Assembly (NCBI GenBank): GCA_050013055.1
Contig: JBEKGC010000014.1
Coordinates: 1-64,000, forward strand
Source: Palsa-504 sp050013055
Lineage (GTDB): Bacteria > Actinomycetota > Actinomycetes > Streptosporangiales > Streptosporangiaceae
DNA: 64,000 nucleotides
Direction: 5' to 3'
Shown here one piece after another: positions 1 through 8,076 of this stretch. A program made the translations under genes and the position numbers. The notes under the pieces are model-generated. The model was not told where the DNA came from. It searched no databases and saw only the letters and a program-made list of their open reading frames with translations. Position 1 is the first letter of the stretch. Every line of letters begins with the position of its first letter.

Positions 1-675
1 CAGATCATGCAGGTCCCTGGAAAAACGCATCCGTTCCTGGACGATCGCGAGCTGCGCCAGCTCACCGCGCGCGGCATGCACGTACCTGACGATCAGCGAC
101 AACCGGGACAAACCAAACACGAACAGGCCCACGGCGAGGGTGGAGACCGCCACATAAGCCACGAAGTAAAGGCTTAGCCCATACCTCACGGACGACAATA
201 CGGCCATGCTCGCCACCACGGCCGCATACAGCACCCAGGCGGTCCGGCCACGTACAAGCAGCAAGACCGACCCCGCCAGGAACCCGGCGATTCCCATCCA
301 GTCCTCACCGAGCCAAGGCAGCGGGAGATAGGTGACGGCCACCAATGCCGTCAGCATCGCCCAGCGGCGCCAGGCCGGCCAGCTCACCGCGCCGGCAGAG
401 GAATTGAAAAGCTGCATGACGAAGATGGCGGCCAACGCCGGGAGGCCGACCCAAAGGGAGCGTTCCTGCGACTCCGCCGGATACAGGACGATGTCGAGCG
501 CCGCAACTGAGATGAAAGTACTCAGGACCGCCAGCAAGGTCAACCCAGCGATGCGGACTCCGGAAAACTCGCCGTCTACGGGAGGTACGGGTTGAACGAA
601 CCTGGCGCCCTTAACGGTGCCGTCCTCCGGGTTGCCTGCCGCCAGCCATCCCGTCTCCCTGCTCCAGGTAACCAG
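1..675 (-). CDS. Sensor histidine kinase, N-terminal part (runs off left edge)
   Basis: An open frame on the minus strand runs off the left edge without a stop. It encodes a short polar N-terminus (WSRETGWLAAG, then a Pro-rich stretch), about five hydrophobic segments, and then a helical linker ending QERMRFSRDLHD at the edge. RDLHD is the phospho-acceptor H-box of NarL/DesK-type kinases (HisKA_3), so this is a membrane sensor kinase missing its catalytic half here. Base composition and frame are continuous. The first in-frame stop upstream is at 679-681, and no ATG or GTG lies between it and the conserved region. I placed the start at a CTG (675), but a TTG further in or loss of the native start at the island edge is equally possible. 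Confidence 0.72.
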   Translation of the reverse strand, partial: MVTWSRETGWLAAGNPEDGTVKGARFVQPVPPVDGEFSGVRIAGLTLLAVLSTFISVAALDIVLYPAESQERSLWVGLPALAAIFVMQLFNSSAGAVSWPAWRRWAMLTALVAVTYLPLPWLGEDWMGIAGFLAGSVLLLVRGRTAWVLYAAVVASMAVLSSVRYGLSLYFVAYVAVSTLAVGLFVFGLSRLSLIVRYVHAARGELAQLAIVQERMRFSRDLHDL

Positions 676-1061
676 CCGTCAACCCCCGCAAGTGACAATG
701 CCGCATTTGCCGTTCCTAGTATGGCACACGAGCGGCAGTAGGAGCCGACCTCGCGCACTGCAATGATAGAGCAGAGAATCTGCACCCCCAGCCACGCATT
801 CGAACAAAATTAGTCAAAAAGAACACGGCCCCGACCTTCGCAATCATGCTCTGCTGTCTCCCGGGCCGCGCGGAGGGCATGAATTTCCCGAATGTAAGCA
901 GGTCAGGGCGAGATTCGTACATCCGGCAGGTATGAGGACGCGACTGAGCTTAACAGTCGTGTCACAATGTCTCTTTGGCCAAAGTTGATCGTGATTCCCG
1001 CGGGATGCCGGTGGCTGGTGTTTTAGGCGTGGCATTGGTCGTGCCATGGTCGGCCCGCCCG
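676..1061. other. Gene-poor gap at possible left island boundary
   Basis: About 385 bases lie between the start of the sensor kinase and the stop of the carotenoid-oxygenase gene. I see no ORF with family resemblance, no strong terminator hairpin and no RNA gene. The short frames here have no codon bias. It may hold the promoter of the kinase and the junction between flanking chromosome and the biosynthetic island. Confidence 0.4.
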
Positions 1062-2414
1062 TCATCCCCAAGCCATCGGGAGCCAGGTGGAGTGGAACCC
1101 GCGTGGCCCGACCGACGGCAGCCAGATCTCGGCGACCGGATCCCCGGAAAAGTCGGCGGTGTCGAGCACCACGAGCTTTCTCGCGCCGCTGCCGAGGCCG
1201 CGGACGATCGTCATGACCCAGCCGTCCCCCTCCTGCGTCTCCGCCGAGCGAGGAATGAACACGGGGTCGCCCGCCTCGTTTCCCTGACCGAAATCGTGCA
1301 CCTCGGCCGTCCCGGACGGCAGGTTGTGGCGCAGCAGCGAGTGGCCGCCGTAGGGAGCAGATTCGGGGTTCATCCCGGTGGTGAGGCCGTAGCGGCACGG
1401 GCAGCCCTTGAAGCGCTCGTCAACGACCGGGAACTCCTGCGGGCGGTCATCGAGCTGCTCGGCATGCATGGTTTCCCCGCGCAGGTCGACGTTCCATCGC
1501 CATAGCGCGGGCGGCGTCTCACCAGGATGCGCCGGCTTGCGGTCGAAGGCACGCTCGTAGCGCACCACATCAAGCACGAGGTGGTCTTTGTCGGTTTCGT
1601 AGGCATTCATCGCGTGGAACACGTAGCAGGGCTCGATCTCGATCCACCGCACGTCGCAGTCCGCGCCTTCGCGCGGCAGGATGCCGAGCCGCGCACCGTG
1701 GCTGTCATCCCAGGCGTAGGGGACCCGCATGCCCGCGGCGGCCGCGGCCGGGCTGAAGACGACCGGCAGGTCGTACAGGATCGCGTAGTGCTCTGTGAGC
1801 GAGTACGCGTGCATCATCGAGGGGCTTTTCAGCGAGATCGGCTCGGCGCGGCGGACGCGGCCGGCCGTGTCGACGATGATGTGCTGCGCGTACGGTGCCT
1901 CATGGTGGTAAGCCACCGCGTACAGTTCGCCGGTGACGGGATCCCGTTCCGGGTGGGCGGAAAATCCGCGGGGCAGAGTGCCGTCGAAGTCGTGGCGTGC
2001 CCTGGTACCCAGATCCGCGCCGAGCTCGTAGGGCAGCACGCCGCCGTCACCGAGGGCCAAGATGCGTCCGGCGTGCCGTATCACGCCGCCGTTGGCATCG
2101 TCAGAAAGCCCTCGCCGGGGACCCGGCGCGGGCAGCTCGCCGAGGGCGCGGCTGACCCGATCCGTGCGGACCCACGTCGTCCTGGCCCATTCGGCGCGGC
2201 CGCCCCGCAGCCGGAGACCGGTGGCCAGGGGATTGCCGCTGAGCGGCTGGCGCCATGCGCCATCCGGGCCGATGCGGAGGAACATGCCGTCGAGGGTCTC
2301 GGGCAGGTGACCATCGACGGGCAGCGGGCCGTGGGCCATCTCCTCGGAGGCGGGTATCCAGAGTCCGGAGCGCGAGCGGCTGGAGCGGGACGGGGGGTGG
2401 TGCGTGGGGATCAT
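1062..2414 (-). CDS. Carotenoid (apocarotenoid) cleavage oxygenase, RPE65 family
   Basis: This 450-residue protein has the usual length and seven-blade pattern of the RPE65/carotenoid cleavage dioxygenase family, non-haem Fe(II) enzymes that split conjugated polyene double bonds with O2. The four expected iron-binding histidines are visible in order: near HPERDP, in MMHAYSLTEHY, in FHAMNAYE, and in GFHSTWLP close to the C-terminus. The ATG is preceded by AGGAGGGG at a good distance. In a cluster whose PKS makes a linear polyene, a polyene-cleaving oxygenase is notable, but there is no carotenoid gene in the window and the substrate is unknown. It is transcribed away from the unbV operon and probably follows its own promoter. 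Confidence 0.88.
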   Translation of the reverse strand: MIPTHHPPSRSSRSRSGLWIPASEEMAHGPLPVDGHLPETLDGMFLRIGPDGAWRQPLSGNPLATGLRLRGGRAEWARTTWVRTDRVSRALGELPAPGPRRGLSDDANGGVIRHAGRILALGDGGVLPYELGADLGTRARHDFDGTLPRGFSAHPERDPVTGELYAVAYHHEAPYAQHIIVDTAGRVRRAEPISLKSPSMMHAYSLTEHYAILYDLPVVFSPAAAAAGMRVPYAWDDSHGARLGILPREGADCDVRWIEIEPCYVFHAMNAYETDKDHLVLDVVRYERAFDRKPAHPGETPPALWRWNVDLRGETMHAEQLDDRPQEFPVVDERFKGCPCRYGLTTGMNPESAPYGGHSLLRHNLPSGTAEVHDFGQGNEAGDPVFIPRSAETQEGDGWVMTIVRGLGSGARKLVVLDTADFSGDPVAEIWLPSVGPRGFHSTWLPMAWG

Positions 2415-2446
2415 CGTGAACCCCTCCTATTGAATATCGATGTTAC

Positions 2447-2459
2447 ATAACGGTGTTAT
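2447..2459. promoter_or_regulatory. Operator-like palindrome upstream of the carotenoid oxygenase
   Basis: ATAAC-GGT-GTTAT is a perfect 13-base inverted repeat about 33 bases upstream of the oxygenase ATG. It lies in an AT-rich patch unlike the surrounding DNA. Size and placement suit a dimeric repressor site, but no partner regulator can be assigned. Confidence 0.35.
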
Positions 2460-2620
2460 TCAGAAAATACGTCGGCACCGTCGCGATGTCAAGGGCAGGA
2501 TGGCCCGAATCCGTGAGTAAGCCAGTGACACAAGTCGGCACACGCCGGCAGGTGCCGGTAGGTGCCGGTAGGTGCAACTCGGCGCGCTACTCGCGGAACC
2601 GGATCTGAGGTGGCACGCAA

Positions 2621-2659
2621 AAGCGCCACATCACCGGCTTCACCGGCGATGTGGCGCTT
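2621..2659 (-). terminator. Rho-independent terminator after the SDR gene
   Basis: A 12-bp stem (AAGCGCCACATC and its complement) is extended by four CCGG pairs after one mismatch and closed by a five-base loop. Read on the minus strand it is followed by TTTT. It lies 20 bases past the stop of the minus-strand SDR gene. Confidence 0.75.
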
Positions 2660-2679
2660 GTCTTATCTTGGCCGCGGCG

Positions 2680-3522
2680 TCAGGGCGCCGGGAACTGGCT
2701 GCGCACGAACTTGTCGAACAACGTGTCAGGCAGGAAGCGACGCAGCATCAGCGCACCCCGGCCGAGCATGCCGACGACGTAGCGAGGCCGCGGCCTGGTG
2801 GCGATGACGGCGCGCTCGACCGTGGCGGCGATCTTTTCCGGCGGGACGGCGTAACGTCCCGTCGTGGTGTGCCCCTGCGCTACCTCAATGGCCCAGTTGG
2901 CCAGGTCCGTATAGAAGTCCGCGTAGGGCGTTCCGGGCGGGCCGGCGAACTGATTGATCGCATTGGCGAAGAACTCGGTGCGTACGGTGGCCGTCTGGAT
3001 CACTGACACCCCGACGCCGAAACCGGCTACCTCCAGGCGCAGTGCGTCGCTGTAGGCCTCGACGGCGTGCTTGGTCGCGTGGTAAAGGCCCCCGCCCGGC
3101 GGCGAGAAGCGCCCGAGGATCGAGGAGACATTCACGATCCGCCCGTACCCCTGGGCCCGCATGCCCGGGAGTACAAGCTGGGTGAGACGTACCATGCCGA
3201 AGACGTTCGTCTCGAACGAAGCTCGCGCCCGCTCAAGCGGCACGTCCTCCACCGAACCGTAAACACCGCTGCCCGCGTTGTTGACGAGGATGCCGACCGC
3301 ACCATGGTCGTCGACGACCCGCTTGACCGCAATGGCCATCGACTCCTCGTCGGTGACGTCCAGAGCGAGCGTCGTGATGCCCTCCGCGGCCAGTCCATCA
3401 AGCGTCTCCAGGCATCGCGCGGTGGCATAGACGGGCAGGCCAGCCTGGTGCAGACGAATAGCGGTAGCGCGGCCGATACCGGTGGAACAACCTGTAATAA
3501 GAACGGCGCGGGAGACAGACAT
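2680..3522 (-). CDS. Short-chain dehydrogenase/reductase (SDR)
   Basis: A 280-residue classical SDR. The Rossmann glycine motif TGCSTGIG is near residue 10, NNAG near 85, the catalytic Ser in NVSSI, and YHATK (Tyr-x3-Lys) near 150. It resembles the plus-strand SDR at 10 kb in both the N-terminal third and the C-terminal PAP/PQP ending, so the two are probably paralogues. The frame is open upstream, but the ATG at 3522 starts exactly at the Rossmann strand and follows a purine-rich site, so it is preferred. NAD(P)-dependent oxidation or reduction of a polyketide carbonyl or alcohol is the likely role. It is divergent from unbV. Confidence 0.9.
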   Translation of the reverse strand: MSVSRAVLITGCSTGIGRATAIRLHQAGLPVYATARCLETLDGLAAEGITTLALDVTDEESMAIAVKRVVDDHGAVGILVNNAGSGVYGSVEDVPLERARASFETNVFGMVRLTQLVLPGMRAQGYGRIVNVSSILGRFSPPGGGLYHATKHAVEAYSDALRLEVAGFGVGVSVIQTATVRTEFFANAINQFAGPPGTPYADFYTDLANWAIEVAQGHTTTGRYAVPPEKIAATVERAVIATRPRPRYVVGMLGRGALMLRRFLPDTLFDKFVRSQFPAP

Positions 3523-3791
3523 CCCAGCGGCCCCCTTTCCCGAAGCTAAAGGCTGGGTCGAAGCCAGCTTCCGGCACCGGTTCCGGCGCAAGCCACTCGC
3601 TGCGTGCGGTCGGCGGATTTGGCTGGGACCACGGCATGCGGGAGAAATGCTGAGGTTCTTCTCGTTTGCTAAGCCGGCTTGCGGAAGGCTGTCTTTTTGC
3701 CCAGCCGCAATGCCAAAGAAGCGCCTTTCTACCAGTGCGTAGATCTTGTTGCGTATGCCCAGCCAGTTAAATCGCAGGAAAGGTAACAAAG
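3523..3791. promoter_or_regulatory. Divergent promoter region, SDR / unbV
   Basis: These 269 bases separate two divergently transcribed genes and must hold both promoters. The right half (about 3660-3790) is less GC-rich. It carries the purine-rich AGGAAAGG ahead of the TTG start of unbV. No clear paired -10/-35 boxes can be picked with confidence. Confidence 0.45.
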
Positions 3792-5762
3792 TTGCGCTCA
3801 AGACTACGCACGCTCGTCCCGGCGCTGACGGCTATCATCGCGCTGGTAGTCGCCTACCTTGTCGCGGGCGACCCCGCGCATGCCAGCGGCGCGACGCAGA
3901 CTGCCGCACAGTACTCGTTCAAGCAGCTACCAATTGCCATGCCGCCCGGCTACAACGATCAGAAGATGAACACCGTCCGGCAGGTCAACCCCGCCTATTA
4001 CCACATCCGGTCGTGGATCTCCGCGGTCGGCGCGTCGGTGGCCATAAACGACCTAACCGGCCACGGGCGCTCTGACGGTATGTGCATCGTGGACACCCGC
4101 ACCAACGATGTCATTGTCACCTATACGCCGACCGCGCCGGAGGAGGACCGGTTCACCCCGTTCGTGCTGAACCCGGCACCACTGCCGGTCAACAACACGA
4201 TGGCTCCCACTGGATGCGTGGCCGGGGACTTCACCGGAAGCGGCCTGATGGACTTGCTGGTCTTTTACTGGGGCCGCAGCCCGATCCTCTTCCTGCTCAA
4301 ACCAGGGGCGAAGACCCTGTCCGCGAGCGCGTACCAGCCCCAGGAACTCCTGGGCGCGGTGGACTCGGGCGGCCAGTACACCGGCCCGCTGTGGAACACC
4401 GACGCGGTCGCCGTCGCGGACCTGACCGGCAACGGTCATCCGGACATCATCGTCGGGAACTACTTCCCGGACTCACCCGTCCTTAACACGCACGGCGCGA
4501 ACGATGTCGTGATGCCGAACTCGCTGGCCAACGCGACCAACGGCGGCGGGGTGCAGGTAATGCGCTGGGCCGGCGCGAGCACGGGTTCGCACCCCAGCGT
4601 GAACTACGTCCAGCAGAACGGCGCTATCCCGTTCACGGACACCACGGGATGGACCCTGGCGCTCGCCACGGCTGACCTGACCGGAGACGGCCTGCCAGAC
4701 CTCTACATCGGGAACGACTTCGGTCACGGCCATCTGCTCTACAACGAGTCCAGCCCGAACCAGATCAAGTTCATCGAGGCAACCAACGACCGGACTCCGA
4801 CGACGCCGAAGTCGTTCGTGATGGACAACGGGTCGTTCAAGGGCATGGGCGTCGACTTCGGGGACATGAATGACAACGGCAGGTTCGACTTCATGGTGAG
4901 CGACATCACCCAGCCATGGGGCCTGGAGGAAAGCAACCTCGTCTACGTCAACAACGCCTCCAGCGACGCGCAGATGACCAAGGACCTGAGCAGCGGGAAC
5001 GCACCCTTCACGCAGGACGCCCAGCAACTCGGCCTGGCCTGGAACGGCTGGTCCTGGGACGTCAAGATGGGGGACTTCCTCAACAACGGCAACCTCGAAG
5101 TCGTCCAGGCCAACGGATTCCTGAAAGGGACCATCAACCGCTGGAACTGGCTCCAGGAGATGGCCATGATGAACGACGACCTGCTGAGCAGTCCCGCCAC
5201 CTGGCCGAATGTCGAGCCCGGCGACGACATTTCCGGCAGTAACGCACTGGGCTTCTTCGCCAAGAACTCCTCTGGCCAGTACGTCAACATCGACAAGCAG
5301 CTCGGCCTGGCGGTGCCCACACCCACCCGTGGCGTCGCGATGGCAGACACCACGGGAGACGGACGCCTCGACTTCGCCGTAGCCCGCCAGTGGGCAGCGC
5401 CCGTCTTCTACGAGAACACGGCACCAGCCATCGGCAACAACCTGACCCTGAACCTTTACCGTCCGGCGGCGGGTCAGGACCAGGGTCCGCTGGCCGCCAT
5501 CGGCGCTCCGGCCTACGGCGCCACGGTCGCCATCGCGACACCAGGGCACGAGCAGATCTCGCAGCTTGACGGTGGCAGCGGCCACGACGGTTACCGCAGC
5601 TTCCAGGTGCGGTTCGGTCTCGGCTCCTACCACGGCCCGGTCACCGTGACCATCCAGTGGCCGGACAATTCGGGCGTGTCGGTCAAGCAGACGATCCAGC
5701 TTTCTCCTGGCACGCACAACCTGATGCTGACCAGCACCGTGAAGGAGGTGTCCGGGTCATGA
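3792..5762 (+). CDS. unbV: Enediyne cassette protein UnbV (secreted beta-propeller, ASPIC/UnbV domain)
   Basis: The 656-residue product starts at TTG behind AGGAAAGG and carries a signal peptide (RSRLRTLV, a hydrophobic stretch, cleavage near AHA-S at residue 30). Seven FG-GAP/VCBS-like repeats follow, with cores such as DLTGNGHPDI, DLTGDGLPDL, GDMNDNGRFD and DTTGDGRLDF, suggesting a seven-bladed, Ca-binding propeller. The C-terminus has the ASPIC/UnbV module (FQVRFGLGSYHGPVTVTIQWP). UnbV is one of the five proteins conserved in enediyne clusters. Its biochemical role is not established. It overlaps unbU by ATGA, so the two are translationally coupled. Length and architecture are typical, and only the distance from pksE is unusual. 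Confidence 0.93.
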   Translation: MRSRLRTLVPALTAIIALVVAYLVAGDPAHASGATQTAAQYSFKQLPIAMPPGYNDQKMNTVRQVNPAYYHIRSWISAVGASVAINDLTGHGRSDGMCIVDTRTNDVIVTYTPTAPEEDRFTPFVLNPAPLPVNNTMAPTGCVAGDFTGSGLMDLLVFYWGRSPILFLLKPGAKTLSASAYQPQELLGAVDSGGQYTGPLWNTDAVAVADLTGNGHPDIIVGNYFPDSPVLNTHGANDVVMPNSLANATNGGGVQVMRWAGASTGSHPSVNYVQQNGAIPFTDTTGWTLALATADLTGDGLPDLYIGNDFGHGHLLYNESSPNQIKFIEATNDRTPTTPKSFVMDNGSFKGMGVDFGDMNDNGRFDFMVSDITQPWGLEESNLVYVNNASSDAQMTKDLSSGNAPFTQDAQQLGLAWNGWSWDVKMGDFLNNGNLEVVQANGFLKGTINRWNWLQEMAMMNDDLLSSPATWPNVEPGDDISGSNALGFFAKNSSGQYVNIDKQLGLAVPTPTRGVAMADTTGDGRLDFAVARQWAAPVFYENTAPAIGNNLTLNLYRPAAGQDQGPLAAIGAPAYGATVAIATPGHEQISQLDGGSGHDGYRSFQVRFGLGSYHGPVTVTIQWPDNSGVSVKQTIQLSPGTHNLMLTSTVKEVSGS

Positions 5763-6808
5763 CCACAGCCACGGACCAGGCGCAGGCACCCAGCCTGCTA
5801 CGGAAGATCGTGCAGGCACCCATCGTGTGCCAGCAGAAGTACTACCAGGCAAAAGCGAACGGGAACAACGACCCGCGCTACAAGGCGCTGCGGAACTTCG
5901 CCATATCGATGAGCGTCTTCAACGTCTTCGGGTACACCTTGCTCGGCTTCGAGCAGATGTGGATCCTCCCGATATTCGCGATCATCACCGGCTACACCAC
6001 CGAACTGACGCTGGAGACCATCACCGCGTGGGCGCGCCGCCGCCGCCCCCAGTACCTGGGCCGCGGACCGCGGGGGGTATTCGAGTTCCTGCTTCCCGCG
6101 CACATCACCAGCCTTGCCGTCAACATGCTCCTGTACACGAACAACCAGATCCGTCCGGTCATCTTCGGTGTCATGGTGGGTGTCAGCGGCAAGTACATCC
6201 TGCAGGCGCCCATCGCCGGCCGGATGCGCCACTTCATGAACCCGTCCAACCTCGGGATCGCGGCCACCTTCACGGTCTTCGGAAGCTGGGTCGCGATTAA
6301 CCAGCCGTACATGTTCACCGAGAACACGAACCAGTTCTTCAAGATCATGGTCCCGGTGATCATCCTGACCGCGGGAACGGTGCTCAACGCCAAGCTGACC
6401 GGACGGACGATGCTCATCGTCGGCTGGATGGGCGGCTTCGCGATCCAGGCCTTCATCCGGCACGCGATCTGGGACGTTTCGCTCTTCTCTGCGCTCGGCC
6501 TGATGACCGGGGTGGCGTTCCTGCTGTTCACCAACTACATGGTCAGCGACCCCGGTACGACGCCGAGCAAGCCGATACCACAGTTCATCTTCGGCGCCGG
6601 GGTGGCGTTCTTCTACGCCATCTTGATGGAGTCGAACGTCGTATTCACGCTGTTCTTCTCCGTCGTGATCACCTGCGCGGTCCGCGGGGCCGGCTGGTGG
6701 GCCGTGCACCTGTACAGCAAGAACCGCAAGCGGCGCCAGGCGCGGCTCGACGAGCAGATCTCAACCGCAGTGGCCACTCCCGCACCGGTACAGGTCCCGG
6801 TCGGGTAG
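5759..6808 (+). CDS. unbU: Enediyne cassette protein UnbU (integral membrane)
   Basis: A 349-residue membrane protein starts at an ATG that overlaps the unbV stop, with GGAGG a few bases before. After a basic N-terminus there are about eight to nine hydrophobic helices. Conserved polar stretches include HFMNPSNLG near residue 155 and TNYMVSDPGTTPSKP near 260. The latter recalls the NqrB/RnfD transporters, a family link made by inference. UnbU occurs in enediyne clusters beside UnbL and UnbV, with unknown function. A redox or transport role tied to the secreted UnbV is plausible. The tail is basic (KNRKRRQ) and probably cytoplasmic. Confidence 0.92.
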   Translation: MTTATDQAQAPSLLRKIVQAPIVCQQKYYQAKANGNNDPRYKALRNFAISMSVFNVFGYTLLGFEQMWILPIFAIITGYTTELTLETITAWARRRRPQYLGRGPRGVFEFLLPAHITSLAVNMLLYTNNQIRPVIFGVMVGVSGKYILQAPIAGRMRHFMNPSNLGIAATFTVFGSWVAINQPYMFTENTNQFFKIMVPVIILTAGTVLNAKLTGRTMLIVGWMGGFAIQAFIRHAIWDVSLFSALGLMTGVAFLLFTNYMVSDPGTTPSKPIPQFIFGAGVAFFYAILMESNVVFTLFFSVVITCAVRGAGWWAVHLYSKNRKRRQARLDEQISTAVATPAPVQVPVG

Positions 6809-7052
6809 GCGGTAGCCGCGCGACGCCGGCGGGCGGGCCCAGGGTTTCCTGGCTCGCCCGTCGGCGTTCGCGTCTTTCTCCGCACCCTCTTTGACCGATC
6901 GCTGACCGCCTGCCGCTTGCCGCGTGCCACGTGCCACTTGCCGCGCAGATCCGCAACGGCAGAGAGGCTGTGAATCCGGCGCATCGCCGACGATAACGAA
7001 AAGGTCGGCAATCGATCTGCGACCAATCCGCATCCCAGGCTGGAGTTGGATA
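6809..7052 (+). promoter_or_regulatory. unbU-unbL1 spacer
   Basis: These 244 bases contain no gene. The first part is GC-rich with repeated short words (cgtgccacgtgccacttgccgcg). The part near 7000-7050 is less GC-rich and could carry a separate promoter for unbL copy 1. Confidence 0.3.
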
Positions 7053-8042
7053 ATGGCAGCAACATGGCGGGCGCTTAGGCGGCGGATACTGACACCCAAT
7101 ATCAGGGAGACAAAGCTCGCTACGCGTGGTTTTCATGAAAAGAGTCCCGAAGCGCGCGCACGGCTTGAGCGAGTCGGCGAGATGTTCCTTACCGGTTATG
7201 CGCTGGCCGCAGAGGCCCGTTCGGCTGCCGAGGCGGAAGAAGGGCTGGAAAAGCTGCCGTGGGAATTCCGCGGGTTCGCCTACGAGGGCGCCGGCATGGG
7301 ATACGCCGTCCGCGACGGGCTGCCGTTCGGCGGTCGCTGGGTCAGGGAGGGCCTCGAGGGACGAGGTAACGAACACATCTATATGGTCTACGTCGGCGTC
7401 GGCTGGGCGATGGCCCGGCTGCCGAGGTTCCGCTGGGCGAAGGCCACAGCTGCGCTGACCGACCCGGTCCTGCGCTGGCTGGCGCTCGACGGCTACGGCT
7501 TTCACCAAGCCTACTTCCACACGGACAAATACGTCCGCGGCCAGTACCAGGAGCCACGCTTCCCTTGGCCGCCTGAGGGCCCCGCCTGGTACGCGAACCG
7601 CGCCATCGACCAGGGCATCGGCCGGGCCACGTGGTTCGTCTGCGGGACAGACCCGAACCTGGTGGCCGACACCCTTGACGCATTCGACGCCTCACGCCGG
7701 GCCGACCTGTACAGCGGCGCCGGCTTGGCGGCCACCTATGCCGGCGGAGTGGACGAGGCCGAGCTTCGGGTGTTCCTGGAGCGCGGCAAGCCATACCTAC
7801 CGCAGATCGCCCAGGCCAGCGCGTTCGCCGCTACCGCACGGGTGCGGGCCGGACTGGTAACCCCGCATACCGAACTAGCGGCCAGGGTGATATGCGGCAC
7901 GACTCCGGAAGGCGCCGCCCGCATCTGTGACAAGAACCTGCCGCGGCCATCCGAGGGCTCGGCCGATCAGGTGCCGGCATTCGAACTGTGGCGGCAGCAC
8001 GTCGCGGCTAACCTCGCCGCGCTGCAGGCAACGAGCAAATGA
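7053..8042 (+). CDS. unbL: Enediyne cassette protein UnbL, copy 1 (DUF1702)
   Basis: The 329-residue product matches the DUF1702/UnbL family in length and pattern: TRGFHEKSPEARARLE near residue 25, PWEFRGFAYEGAGMG near 70, HIYMVYVGVGWAMARLP near 105, WLALDGYGFHQAYF near 140, and ANRAIDQGIGRATWF near 185. UnbL is a cytosolic protein found in enediyne clusters, and its chemical role is not known. The frame is open further upstream, but the ATG at 7053 behind GGAG aligns with the other copies. This copy is very close to copy 3 over the whole length and more distant from copy 2. It follows unbV and unbU, giving a V-U-L order. Confidence 0.93.
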   Translation: MAATWRALRRRILTPNIRETKLATRGFHEKSPEARARLERVGEMFLTGYALAAEARSAAEAEEGLEKLPWEFRGFAYEGAGMGYAVRDGLPFGGRWVREGLEGRGNEHIYMVYVGVGWAMARLPRFRWAKATAALTDPVLRWLALDGYGFHQAYFHTDKYVRGQYQEPRFPWPPEGPAWYANRAIDQGIGRATWFVCGTDPNLVADTLDAFDASRRADLYSGAGLAATYAGGVDEAELRVFLERGKPYLPQIAQASAFAATARVRAGLVTPHTELAARVICGTTPEGAARICDKNLPRPSEGSADQVPAFELWRQHVAANLAALQATSK

Positions 8043-8076
8043 GCAAGACGATTAACCTGAGGAGACGTTTATCAGC

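Noticed and set aside
4473..5717. A 414-codon minus-strand frame opposite unbV.
   Set aside because: Antisense to a gene with signal peptide, seven propeller repeats and ASPIC/UnbV domain; its own text has no domain pattern.
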